In this document: positions 31,620 to 42,700 of the stretch, piece by piece
How positions within the stretch are numbered: position 1 is the stretch's first letter
Layout of the letters: each line of letters begins with the position of its first letter
Source: Platanthera guangdongensis
Taxonomy: Eukaryota; Streptophyta; Magnoliopsida; Asparagales; Orchidaceae
Direction: 5' to 3'
DNA: 64,000 bases
NCBI GenBank assembly: GCA_039583875.1
Contig: CM077150.1
Span: 182,656,375-182,720,374, forward strand
Position numbers and translations under genes: made by a program
Notes under the pieces: model-generated
The model's database searches: none
The model's input: only the letters and a program-made list of their open reading frames with translations
Told to the model about the DNA's origin: nothing

Positions 31620-33444
31620 TGTTGGGTGTATTGGAAAATGTGTACCAGATTTGAAGAAGCCTCACCCTACTCAATGATATACATCAAGGTGTATTTGATG
31701 TGTTTTGAGTTTATATGTGCAGGTTAAGTAATTGCAGGAAATGCAGAAAAATTTCTAAGGCCATGTGTCGACACCTAGAAAGGCAGTGCCGACACTTATG
31801 AAGGCTTGTGTCGACACTGGAGAAAAGCTGTGTCGACACTTGGAGTTAATTGTGTCGACATTTGGAAAGGCTGTGTCTACACCAGAATCAACTGTGTCGA
31901 CACCTGAAGGAATGTGTCGACACACAGTGAAGCTCAGTAGACACACAGAGAAGCAAAGTCGACATCAACTGTGTTGACACCAGAAGGCAGTGTCGACACA
32001 CAGGAATACTTAGTCGACATCAAATGTGTCGACACATAGAGGCAGTGTCGACACACAGAAGTATTTGTCAACATCAACTGTGTCGACACACAGGACTTGT
32101 GTCGACACACAAAAAATCTTAAACAAAGTTAAAGTAAAGAAGTACATGTGCGACACAGAGGAGATGTGTCGACACACAGCAAGTTTCAACAAAGTTAAAG
32201 AAAAGAAGGCTTGTGTCGACACACAGAATCAGTGTCGACACACAGAATCAGTGTCAACACATTCTAAAGAAGCAGTGTCGAGAAGCTGTTACAATAACAA
32301 AAGGAGTTGTGTCGACACCACCAAGGATAGTGTCGACACTTAGTCCACTTGTGTCAACACTTGGTCTAATTGTGTCGACACATAATGAAGTTCAGTCTCG
32401 ACACTTTCAGACAGAGACAGTGATTTCAAGAAGTGACTGGATGACTTGACAGCTGCCATTCTAACCGGTCAACTACTACTTTCAGAACTGTCAGAAGGTT
32501 ATTAGAAATCGAATCAGCCGGTTACCATGAAGGAAGACTATATAAAGGTTTTCTCCTTCAACAGAAAGTGATGATAATCATTCATTGAAGAATACAGATT
32601 CTGAGCAATACAGATAGAAGTAATTATACACAAGATTTTCGATAGAAGATCTAGAAGAAGCTGGAGAGAGAGAGCTCCATCTAAGATGAGCAGTTGCTGA
32701 ACCAGGCTGCAAAGAAAGATTCAGATTAAGATCTGAATCTTAAGTCAGAAGTTGATTGAAGATCAACTTCACAGAAGATTCAACCCTACCGAGTTCAGAT
32801 TCAAGAAGCTTTGAAGAAAGCTAAGGGAGGTTGATCTCTGCCATCAAGTTCTTCCAAGAACAGTTCAAGAAGCCATCCATCCCTTCTCTCTCTTTCAGGG
32901 TGGTGGTTATATACTTTGTTTAATCAAATTTCTGTAAGATCTATTATAGATCTGAGCTGTAAGCCTACTTTATAAAGGCTGAGTGTAAGAGATATAGATC
33001 TCTGAGTGTAGATCTTGTTGAAGACTGAGTGGTAGGGCTTTGTGCCTGAGTTGTAGGAGACTGTGTTCTCTGAGTGTAGGCCTTGGTGAAGGCTGAGGTA
33101 GGGTTGTTTGCCTGAGTTGTAGGAGCGGGGACACTCTGAGTTGTAAGAACCTGTTTGGGGTTCTGAGCAGTAAGATCTGAGGATCTGAGGTGAAGTGCAG
33201 AAGTTAGGCCGAATCTAGTACACTGCTAGATAGGCGAAGGGGGAAAGTGGATGTACCCAGACCTTAGGGAACCACTATAAATACTGTGTGCACTCTGTGA
33301 ATGATTGTTTCTGTGATTGCTGTGCTGATAGCTGTAGAATCTGCAATTGCTGCTTAAATTACAGATCAGATTTTTTGCCTTTAAATTAAAAGAAAAATTA
33401 CACCTATTCACCCCCCTCTAGGTGGTTAGGCACTAATTCTTTCA
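31620..33444 (+). repeat. 3' LTR of copia C1
   Basis: It matches the 5' LTR throughout, with a GTGTCGACAC array at 31764-32404, TATA box at 32539-32546, hairpin array at 32933-33195 and a late ACCACTATAAATA at 33271-33283. The array has one extra unit near 32230 relative to the 5' LTR. Confidence 0.95.
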
Positions 33445-33449
33445 AACTT
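33445..33449. repeat. target site duplication of C1, right copy
   Basis: AACTT, directly after the LTR end ACTCTTTCA-type terminus TTTCA. Confidence 0.93.
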
Positions 33450-34152
33450 CCAGGCCAAGCTTGCGGATGAAGATGCGTTGGCCCGTGCGTTTTACTCACG
33501 CATGGGCGCTTCCGCCCGTGCGTGAAGGAAATCACACGGGTAAACACAGAGCACGGGAAATCAGGATAACACAGGGGAACCGTGCATTTTACATGTGCAT
33601 GGGCGCTTCCGCCCGTACGTGAACAAAGCACACGATTAACCACAGATTGGTATAAACAAGAAAGCTATAGGAAAACCGTGTGTTTCCTTCACGCACAGTT
33701 CCGAAGAAACCGTGTGTTAACCATGCGTGAAGATCGTCGAGCTCAGCTCGACGAAATTCGTCGAGCTCCGCTCAACGTTTCTCCTGCAGAATCCAAACGG
33801 ACGATCAAGAAGAATCGTGTGCTAAGAAAACGCACGACCGTGCGTTTTCCTCAAACCTGAATTCTAAACTTGGGGAAAACGCATCACCTGCATACCAACA
33901 AATAAATCCAAAGAGGACCCTCTAGCAATGCAGAAATTCAACAAAAGCAACTAGAAAGAGCCCCTGGGGAGCACCATGTGCTTACCTCAAACAACAAAAT
34001 GCACAATTGAACACCCTGGGGCCAAAATAGTGTACAATGTTGTCACTGACCGAACGAAGCAAATATAACCGATTACGGGCTGAAATGCGGTGCACGAGTT
34101 AGAAAACAAGCCCAGATGAGTCCGAAAAATCTTATAAATATCGGACTCATCA
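33450..34152 (-). repeat. LTR of the minus-strand Tat/Athila-like element (3' LTR), second part
   Basis: It resumes after C1 with CCAGGCCAAGCTTGCGG, continuous with 20958 when compared with 38375-38395. It carries two GC-rich hairpins (33496-33525 and about 33590-33622) and the GTCGAGCTC inverted repeat at 33733-33770. It ends GGACTCATCA. Confidence 0.88.
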
Positions 34153-34163
34153 CACCCCCAGAC
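34153..34163 (-). other. polypurine tract of the minus-strand element
   Basis: On the minus strand the sequence is AGTCTGGGGGTG directly before TGATGAGTCC, the pattern usual for Tat/Athila elements. Confidence 0.8.
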
Positions 34164-34165
34164 TT

Positions 34166-36370
34166 ACCTGTTTGCACCTCACGAGTAAACAAAATCTATG
34201 CCGATAAGGAAAATAAACTAGCCAACATAGAAATTGAGATACGGAGTAACATGCAAAATCGCATGCTCGCAAGCTTAAAAATATAATAGAGGAAATTCCT
34301 AAGTATACAAAATAGTTTATAATTTTTACAATGCGTATCAATATTTTATTACTACTCAAAAATGGAATCACGGTGAATCTTCCGGTCACGCGTATGGAGA
34401 AAGTAGACTAATCGCAAGGCGAGCATTGTCAAAGAGCGGGGCTCGAGATAACCTCCAAAGGAACCACTAATGTCAGTGACCATATGCTTGTTAGTTCGCA
34501 CTCTCTCTACAGCACTGGTTTGGTTCACACATGAATCAGTAGGACTTTAGGTGAAGAGATGGGGCTTGGGTTTCGGTGAGGTAAACAAAGATAAATAAGA
34601 AGGCTACGCACCTAACCCAAATGAGCTAGCATAAAAAAGAAGCTATCCAAAAACCAAAATACATGTAGGTACACCACACCCCCACAATTAATTTTTAAAA
34701 TATGGGTATGTGCACCGCCTACTCCAAATACAATCTCATCTCAAATAGAAATTTCAATTATACTTTTTCTTTTCACTTGTCTTTTTCACAATTATTTTTT
34801 TGTATATTTTTTCAAATCATCTTTTTACTTTAACAAATTCAGCAAATAAAAACTTTGAAGCACATCCATATATTCACAAGGAATATCACCACATCCAAAC
34901 CCCAAAATGAAAATGTAAAACACTAAAGCTTGACTCGTGTGTGCGACTAGGATCGTCTATGAGGCTTTGGTGAAATAATGGTGGAGCTGAATCAAAAGAA
35001 GGGTAGGCACAACGAGGCTAGCAAGGACAAGACTTCAGGAACGATACAAAGCTCAACTGGGCCACAATGATGGCCTACATCACGCTCATGCGAATGAACT
35101 AACCTATACCTATGCTTCAAGAAAAGCTTGGGGCAAGTTATTAGCCAACGATAAAGACTATCCATCCTCCCGACTCGAGTAATAGAATCTAACGGCTGTC
35201 TACACACATTCCTAAGATAACGTGGGATTCACACCGGATTCACCAATTTTTGAGTAGAATAAAATAGTATTTACGCAATTAGAAAAATATAAAACTGTAA
35301 GCATACAGAAAAATTAAATCTACTCCAATTTCTACACGAGACGAGAACACTTGACTAGGAGCACAACATGGTGAACATTTTACTTTGTCTCACAATCCTA
35401 TGCCAGCACAATAATTTTCCCAAATCATACAAAAGAAACAAGTTTAACTCGCAGCACGCTAACAGCTAAGCACGCGCTCATGTGGGTGCAGTGGTGTGTG
35501 ATGCAATGAACTAATCAAAATAAAACAATAAAAGCTTCTAGTATGCAAATGAAATTTGCGCGTGCAAAAGATAACAAATACTGGCTCTCCCCCAGACTTA
35601 AACTAAGCTACACAGTATATGATATCTAAATTAAAATCAGATAGAAATAAGAGAAGAGTTTACCCAATGCTCAGCTAGTGAGCAAACCAGAAATCGCCTG
35701 AAAACACATAAGCAACTCCGCCAAATGAAGAATCACAACCCCGCCAATACGAATTTGCCATGAATACCTGCAGGGGTGAGCTCCGCAAAAACAAAAGAAA
35801 AATAAGCAAAATACAAAGAAATACTAAAAATAAAATAGACATGAAAAATAAAAATGCAGGAAATGTAAGATAACTACTGGGGTTATTGTCCACCCAACAC
35901 GACTTATTTGGCTAAGGAAAAGGATTTAGCTAATTGGCTTATGAAAAGAAAAGTGCAAAGGTAACTGTTCCATTATCCATTTCGGTAACGGGTACAGATA
36001 CAGCGATAAAGTAGTTACCCCTCTACCTAAATAATAATACCTACCCAACACAGGTAGAGGAAATAGGAAGTAAGAAGAGGAGGAGAGCTGGTACTCACTC
36101 ATCTAACCACAAAATAAATCCTTGCCCAGCAAGGTATCGTCTACAAGAGACGACAGGAGGAGAGAGCAATAAACAGAGCAATAATTGGAAGCACCAATTC
36201 CTCCTGAAGCACCTGCGAAGACTCAACCCGCCCAGGCTCAGATACATAAGGGGGGGGTTAAGAAATAAAGGAGATGAAAAACTAAAATAATCACAAATAA
36301 GGGGAGTGGTCCCGGTCTCACTCCTAGCAGGATCCAAGCATAGATCATTGTCGGTATCATATGAGTCGTA
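34166..36370 (-). other. non-coding internal region of the minus-strand element
   Basis: No frame longer than about 80 codons and no retroviral motif was seen in 2.2 kb. It is AT-rich with polypyrimidine runs on the plus strand near 34760-34830. It probably replaces the deleted pol region, and I see no function for it. Confidence 0.6.
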
Positions 36371-37162
36371 TCATGTGGAATCCGAGATCTCGAGGTGCAT
36401 GGTGGTAAGGGGGATGACCTCGTCCATTAAGGAGGTGCAAACCTCCGCATCAGAAAGAGGATATTCCTCATCCCACCGAGGTGCGTAAAAGTGTTTCGAA
36501 GATCCACATTCTCCGTCAGAGATAGAAGAATCCTCATCCCACCTTGGCGCAAACTCGGGCACCGAATCACCCATGAATACGATATCATCAGCCGACTCAC
36601 AAGAAAAAGGAGTAGCAAACTCAGGCAAAAATTGCGGAGGGGCGAAACTGCTCTCAAAAGCAAGCACTGAATGAGCAGGCCCCATCGCAAAATCATTCTC
36701 AGATGCCACACCATCGACATGAACAATCTCTGTCTCCCATATAGGAGTGCCCATGAGTTCCTGATCCTCTTTTTGCTTGCTAACACCAGAGTGATCATCA
36801 TCACTCAAGGGAAGCTCGTAAAAAGGGAGCGAGGGACCCATGAAGGATCTGTATGCAGCGAGAGATTCTTCGGTAATCTCAACGGGTAAAGAACGAGCCA
36901 GATGAACGATGTCAGTGTATGGGCCAGGCAACACCCTGGTAGGCCTATCCACAACAGTCTTCCGCGACCGGGAGGTTGCTGCGCACACGCCCTCAGAGGG
37001 AGAAGGCTCGCACAAGCGAGGGCAATCCTTCACCATATGGCCTATACCTTGACATAACAAACATCGAATATAATGCTCTGCATTTAAAACAGCCATGTCG
37101 TCGATGTATCGACACAAAGTGTCATAGAGACAGCACTCGGCTACGGAATACATTGCGAACAA
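36371..37162 (-). CDS. small gag-like ORF with one CCHC zinc knuckle
   Basis: The 263-codon ORF is on the minus strand, about 200 bp after the primer site. The knuckle CLLCQGIGHMVKDC has Cys34, Cys37, His42 and Cys47, the C-x2-C-x4-H-x4-C pattern of nucleocapsid proteins. The remainder is acidic and Ser/Pro-rich, with a repeated motif APRWDE-(D/E)...SD-(G/A)-E near the C terminus. I see no capsid fold, protease or RT. The product probably binds RNA, perhaps the element's own. Its position between primer site and polypurine tract argues against a host gene. The start codon is the first in-frame ATG and is uncertain. Confidence 0.6.
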   Translation of the reverse strand: MFAMYSVAECCLYDTLCRYIDDMAVLNAEHYIRCLLCQGIGHMVKDCPRLCEPSPSEGVCAATSRSRKTVVDRPTRVLPGPYTDIVHLARSLPVEITEESLAAYRSFMGPSLPFYELPLSDDDHSGVSKQKEDQELMGTPIWETEIVHVDGVASENDFAMGPAHSVLAFESSFAPPQFLPEFATPFSCESADDIVFMGDSVPEFAPRWDEDSSISDGECGSSKHFYAPRWDEEYPLSDAEVCTSLMDEVIPLTTMHLEISDST

Positions 37163-37356
37163 AAATATTTACCGAAAACGCTACACACTAGAATGAAATA
37201 ACACAGATCTGCTTTCTACCAAAAATCAGAAAAGGGATGCAAAGAAAAATAAGCAACAAATTCTAAAAATTAAAGCAAAGAAGAAACATGAAATGTACAA
37301 ATGGAAAAGGGCTTCTATCCCCTATCTCCCTCTCCAAAAACTCACACGGCTGTGCT

Positions 37357-37375
37357 CCCCAGCAACGACGCCAAA
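37357..37375 (-). other. primer binding site of the minus-strand element
   Basis: On the minus strand it reads TTGGCGTCGTTGCTGGGGA, a two-base variant of the TTGGCGCCGTTGCCGGGGA site typical of Tat/Athila elements, five bases after the LTR end. Confidence 0.82.
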
Positions 37376-37379
37376 AACT

Positions 37380-39082
37380 TGATGCATTGAACGACAAGTG
37401 TACCAGTCGCACAAGTAATATAAAATGGGCGAATGCCCCCATGTATCGATCTCTCACGAAACACAATAAGGTGGAGTTAATTTTAAGGCAGACTTGAGAT
37501 TGAAGTTTTTAGGTAGGAGTTAACGAAGGGGGTTTTGATTGTTGTGAAAAAAGAAAGTAAAACACTAATAAACTACTCCTATGCAACGCCGCTATGCGAT
37601 GCTTTGCAAGGCGGGATGGAATACTACACGGGCCGCTATACACCGAATCGTTAGGCGGATGGATGAGTAGGCTTGCAGATGAGGTAGTTAGAACGACAGA
37701 GTGAGGGTCGAGAGCACCTCTTCGCTACGCACGCCACTAGCAATTGCTAGTGCGGCAGTGTGTGGTGGAGGATGAAAAATGACGCACCTCAAACAAATAA
37801 CATGAATATAAAATCACATAGACATGATTGTACACAAACATATATTACATTAAGCACACTTCATCAAATACAAAGAGATCAAACTACATTATCAACAACA
37901 AAACAAGAAGAGAGTGTGCGAAATCTATCAGATCCAAAGTCTTGCTGAGGATTCACAGAAGGAATCGCTGGGTTGTCAATCCGCATCCTAGCTCAGTCCT
38001 CAACTGCTTCCGGGGTAGAGGAGGCTGTCATTAACTCCCAATGGACCCGTCTTCTTTGTGTCACGATTCGGTGGAGGATGACACAAACTTCTCCTAGCTT
38101 GATGGAGAAAGCTAGACCAAACTCTTCTTGAAGCTCAAGAATGAAGGAGGAGGCTGAGAGGAAGCTCCGACTTAAATTTGGCATTAAAAGCTTGTTGGAA
38201 CCCTCTCCACGGTGGAGAACGAAGGGAAATGGTAGAACTTTGCCCTAAAAAGGTGGTTGGAACGGCTGAAATCCATTCTTCTCAAATGGAGAAAAATCTG
38301 CGCTTAAATAAAAGTAGGTTAGAAAAATAGCCACGCACGGTCTGACGCACGCCCATGTGCTAACTATGCGTTATTAACTTCCAGGCCAACCTTGCGGATG
38401 AAGATTGGTTGTCCCGTGCATTTTACTCGTGCATGGGCACTTCTGCCCGTGCATGAAGGAAATCGCACGGGTAAACAAAGAGCGCAGGAAATTAGGATAA
38501 CACAGGGGAATCGTGCGTTTTACACGCGCACGGGCGCTTCCGCCCGTACTTGAACAAAGCACACGATTAACCACAGATTGAGACAAACAAGAAAGCTACA
38601 GGAAAACCATGCATTTCCTTCATGCACGTTTCCATAGAAACCGTGCGTTAACCGTGCATGAAGATCGTCGAGCTCAGCTCGACGAAATTCATCGAGCTCC
38701 ACTTGACGTTTCTCCTACACAATTAAAATGCACAATCAAAAAGAATCGTGTGCTAAGAAAATGCCCGACCGTGCATTTTCCTCAAACCTGAATTCCAGAC
38801 ATGGAAAAAATGCACCACCTGCATACAAACAAATAAATCCAAAGAGGACCCTCCCGCAATGCAGAAATGCAACAAAAGCAACTGGAAAGAGCCCCTAGGG
38901 AGCTCCATGTGCTTACCCCAAACAACAGAATGCGCAATTGCACACCTGGGGCCAAAGTAGTGCACAATGTGGTCAATGACCGAATGAAGCAAATATAACC
39001 GATTACTGAGTGAAATGCGGTGCACGAGTTAGAAAACAAGCCCAGATGAGTCCGAAAAACCCTATAAATATCAGACTCATCA
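37380..39082 (-). repeat. LTR of the minus-strand Tat/Athila-like element (5' LTR)
   Basis: An uninterrupted LTR of 1703 bp, TGATGCATTG ... AGACTCATCA on the plus strand. It preserves the sequence TTATTAACTTCCAGG across the site where C1 inserted in the other LTR, so it acts as an empty-site control. GC-rich hairpins are at 38429-38453 and 38524-38550. A TATA-like TTATTTAAG on the minus strand lies near 38295-38303, downstream (in element sense) of the hairpins. Confidence 0.88.
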
Positions 39083-39466
39083 GTGGTAATCAGTGGATCA
39101 CAGAGCTGTAGGAGCCCTGCAGGGCTCTGAGGTAGGGACCATTGTGGTTCTGAGTCAGATTCTAAGAAGAATCTGTGTTTAAGGCTGAGGGCCTGAGGTG
39201 TAAGCACTGAGGAGCATAAGTGGATGAGTTTGTGCCGAGTCCAACAAATGAGTTGGATAGGTGGAGAGGGAAAGTGGATGTAACCAATTGGGGAACTACT
39301 ATAAATTCTGGTGTTTGCTGTGTGTGCTTGTTTTTCTTTGCGATTGGAGGAATTAAGGACAAATTCTAGATAGAACAAGTTTAAAACATCAAAAGATTTA
39401 TTAAAATCTCAAAGACTTATTCACCCCCTCTAGGTGATTAGCTAACCTAAAGTTAAATAACTTTCA
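39083..39466 (+). repeat. 5' LTR of copia C0, right part
   Basis: Continues the hairpin array (GGTAATC-agtg-GATCAC, then the near-perfect GGAGCCC-tgca-GGGCTCT at about 39108) and then TCCAAC-aaatga-GTTGGA near 39240. It has the late ACTATAAAT box at 39298 and ends AACTTTCA. Confidence 0.9.
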
Positions 39467-39468
39467 AG

Positions 39469-39479
39469 TGGTATCAGAG
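39469..39479 (+). other. primer binding site of C0
   Basis: TGGTATCAGAG, the initiator tRNA-Met site, two bases after the LTR end. Confidence 0.92.
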
Positions 39480-39543
39480 GGAGGTTGCTCAAAAAGGATT
39501 TAACAATCTGAGTATACCTCCAAGGTTAGCTAAAAGATAACTA

Positions 39544-40404
39544 ATGGGGTCTGGTGTAAACTACAAGGAATTAGGAGCCATGAAGTTACCAATCTGCAGA
39601 AAGGAAGGGTTTGGGCTCTGGAAGGAAAGGGTCAGGCTATTCATGGAAGCTGCTGACCCTAGGATCTACATCACAGACCAAGAGGGACCCTTCATCCCCA
39701 TGAAGATCTCTGTTCTGGATGACAAGATCCAGTCTACTAAATTATATGAAGAAATGAACAAGGATGAGCTCCTTCTTGCCTCCATGGACAAGAGAGCTCA
39801 AAATATTATTGCTAGTGCAGTAGATGATTCAACATTCCAGAATATGGTGCACTGCAAGACCTCTAATGAGATGTGGGACACCTTAATGGTGTTCATGGAT
39901 GGCTCAGAAGAGGTGAGGAATGACAGAAAATCCACGCTCAACCAGGAGTATGAGGCCTTCAGACAAGGAAAGTCTGAGGGCATTGCTGAAAGTTTTGAGA
40001 GATTCTTCAGAACTGTCAATGAACTGAGAACATATGGAAGGGTCTTCAACACTTATGAGCTGAATGAAAAATTTCTCAGGTTCCTCACCAAGGATTGGGA
40101 CACAAAGATTTGTGCCATCAGGGAGATGGGCAGGCTAGCAGACACACCACCTCCAACCCTGTTTGGAAAGCTACTGTCCTATGAGATGCAACTTGCTGCA
40201 AGGAAGGACGAAGAAGAGAAGACCAGCAAGTCACAGAGCAAGGAGAAATCTGTGGATTTCAAAGCTGATGCTTCAATGAGGAGCAGAAGGAAGATCTCTC
40301 CAGTGAGGAGAACTACTGTGTCAGAATCTGAGAGCTCCAGGTCCAGCTCATCTGACATCCATAAATATGATGAGGACCTTGCTGCCTTCTTCAAGCCGTT
40401 TTAG
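39544..40404 (+). pseudogene. gag: gag N-terminal part of copia C0
   Basis: Starts MGSGVNYKELG and matches the C1 gag over its whole capsid domain (EMWDTLMVFMDGSEEV, TYELNEKFLRFLTKDWDTK). TAG 40402-40404 interrupts where C1 has CAG-type codons, just before the zinc knuckle. Beyond it a frameshift follows. Confidence 0.88.
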
Positions 40405-42120
40405 AAATTCATGAAGAAGGGGTATTGGAAGAACAAAAGCCTTCTTACTCCTCTCAGCACAGAAGGATATCCTCTAAGGAGGACAGGTATGCTCCTAACT
40501 CTAATAAACAATCTTCCTCTAACATTATTTGTTTTTGCTGCAGCAAACCTGGGCATGTAATTGTTGGCTGCCCAGTAGAGAGGAAAGAAGAAAGAGTGAA
40601 GAAGCACCAGAAGGGAAAGAAGAAAGAGAAGTCTCTAGTGGCCAAGAAGTAGAAGACCTGGTCTGACTCTTCCTCTGAGTCAGACAGTGAAGAAGATGAA
40701 GCCTACATTGGGCTTATTATTATTATTGAAGAGGAACATGAAGAGTTCCCTATTGCTAGAATAGGGATCAAGACGCCTCTATCACATCAGATAGTGACTC
40801 AGAGGTGGATGAAGATGAAGAAGGAAATGCTCAGTGCCATGGATTGATGGAAATGACAGATGAAGAAACTAGCCAGGATCTGCCTGGTCAGACTCAGGTA
40901 CATGCTAAAACACATTTTTTTCTAGTCATGAGGTTGACTCAGTCTCTGAAGCTCAATCATGAAGATATGAAGGGGATTCAGACTCTGAGGATGATGTAAA
41001 CTCCATAATTGCCAAATATGGAGAACTTCTTGAGGCTTTCAATAAATACAAACTACTTGCCAAGGGGCATGTAAAATAGCTTCTTAGTCTTAAAGGAAAG
41101 TGTGAAGACCAAGAAAAATCCCTCACTGACATGGCTGCACAAGTAGCTCAGCTCAAGGAAATCATTGACAATGAGTCTGTGGTAAGAGTCTCAAATGAGA
41201 AACTTATCCAGAAACCTGAAAATGATCTCTTAAATGAGAAATTGCTAGTGATCAAATTTTCTAAGCCAAACACTGTGCTGACCTTAATTAATACCCACCT
41301 TACCCAGGCTGGTAAGAAAGGGTTGGGATTTAAGTGACCTGCTAGACCTTCCAATCCAAGTGGAACGGGAAAAGGGAAGGCACCAGTTGTGCCTCTAGCC
41401 TCACTGCCTCAAATTCCTTTTCAGAGAGTGTTGTTGCCTTCTAACAGGTATGACCATGAAAGTTGTTATGGTCACTGGGAGAATGGCAAATCTGCTGGTA
41501 TGGACCAATGTGGCCCCAGCCATGGTGGAAGGTACAACCATGTGAAAGCCTTTAAGGCTGCCCATGAAGAAATCCAAATGGCCCATCCTGGACAATTTGC
41601 TTTTGGTGCCCCAACCCCAAAACTCAAAGACATGACTGCTGCTAAAAATATAAATCATCCAACAAAAGTTGCGACTCAAGATGAGCCTTCTGGCAGGGCT
41701 GGAAAGGTAATCTCAGATGCTATCAGATGCATGTTAGCTAAACCGAGACATGCAGCTAGTGGTACTCAGAGAAGACCAACAAAGCCAGCTGAAAGATTAT
41801 CCTTCAGTCAAATTACTGCTGAAAGAAGGCAGAAGTATAGAGCAGCACATCTCCCCACTATTCAGGAAGCAGTACAGCCAAATACTGGTCCCAAATAGAA
41901 AAGGAGATATAATATCTATGAGTGCTGGTGTTGTGGTAAAGTGGGTCACTACGTTGTAGATTGCTGGAACAATCCCTCAGTATCTAGAGGTTGCCAACCT
42001 GTCAGGAATTCTGCAGGAAGGCATGGTTATTTCAAGGCTAATGTGAACCTATGACCCAATAGAAATTGGGGTCCTAAGGTAAGGTCACTTTCATTCTTTT
42101 CAGGTTAGTTCAAGTACCAA
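40405..42120 (+). pseudogene. gag: gag C-terminal remnant of C0 with two zinc knuckles
   Basis: Frames are scrambled by small indels and stops. The first knuckle CFCCSKPGHVIVGC is at 40530-40571 and the second, CWCCGKVGHYVVDC, at 41923-41964. Between them lie acidic and coiled-coil-like fragments (41131-41337) and an unplaced frame, 41389-41898. That last frame does not resemble a known gag part and may be a frame-shifted reading. Confidence 0.7.
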
Positions 42121-42700
42121 ATCCCCTAAATGGTACTTGGACAGTGAATGTTCCAGGCAGATGACTGTAACAAAGGAGCTATTGAAGGAGTACACTCCAG
42201 TAAAGAATGGACCCAAGGTCATTTTTGGAGGCTCAGACAAGGGGATAACCAGAGGCTATGGTAATATCTCAAATGACATAATCACCATCACAAAGGTGGC
42301 TTATGTAGAGGGGTTGCAACACAACCTCATAAGCATAAGCCAACTATATGATCTTGGTTATGACATTTCCTTCCACAAGGATAAGTGCCACATCAAGATG
42401 TTAAGTGACCAAAATGTCATCTTAACAGGCACTAGGAGTGAGAATGTTTATTGCTTGAATTTTTTCTTGCTTAGAAAATAGTTCCCCTATATGCCTAGTT
42501 GCAGATAAGAAAGTCTCATATTGTGTCCAGTGGCACAAGAGACCGGCTTATTTGAATTATAAGACCATTGGTCAGCTCTTTAGTGATGAGCTTGTTAGGA
42601 ATGGTCCAAAATGAAATGCTCCAAGGAGGCTATCTGTGCTGCTCGCCAAAAGGGTAAGTAGACTAAGACCACTTTCAAGAGCATTAGGGCCAAGGACTCT
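42121..42700 (+). pseudogene. pol: protease and pre-integrase region of C0
   Basis: WYLDSECSRQMTV from TGG 42131: the catalytic DSG has become DSE (GAA at 42146-42148), which should abolish protease activity. LLKEYTPVKNGPK and SISQLYDLGYDISF follow to TAG 42479-42481. The zinc-domain segment is then broken. Confidence 0.82.

Larger units (their letters stand above)
20959..33444 (+). mobile_element. SIRE-type Ty1/copia element C1 with an env-position ORF
   Basis: It is a 12.5-kb element with LTRs 20959-22767 and 31620-33444 (1809 and 1825 bp). It is flanked by perfect target duplications AACTT at 20954-20958 and 33445-33449. In order: primer site, gag, protease, integrase, RT, RNase H, GTGTCGACAC array, internal TATA box, ORF3, polypurine tract. 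The integrase-before-RT order shows Ty1/copia. Stops and frameshifts break every gene except gag's main part. Confidence 0.95.
19958..39082 (-). mobile_element. Tat/Athila-like non-autonomous LTR element on the minus strand, split by C1
   Basis: The two LTRs are nearly equal in length once C1 is removed: 19958-20958 plus 33450-34152 (1704 bp) and 37380-39082 (1703 bp). The minus-strand primer site is at 37357-37375 and the polypurine tract at 34153-34163. The internal region is only 3227 bp and has one CCHC-containing ORF and no pol. It sits inside the C0 5' LTR. The left flank GTAGG and right flank GTGG fit a 5-bp target duplication that has lost one base on the right. With no RT or integrase it would depend on another element. 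Confidence 0.85.

Noticed and set aside
36371..37162. A host gene on the minus strand
   Set aside because: It lies between a primer site and polypurine tract flanked by matching LTRs, so it belongs to the element.
41389..41898. A separate gene in C0 between gag and pol
   Set aside because: It sits between two gag zinc knuckles in a decayed element and is best read as frame-shifted gag-pol linker.
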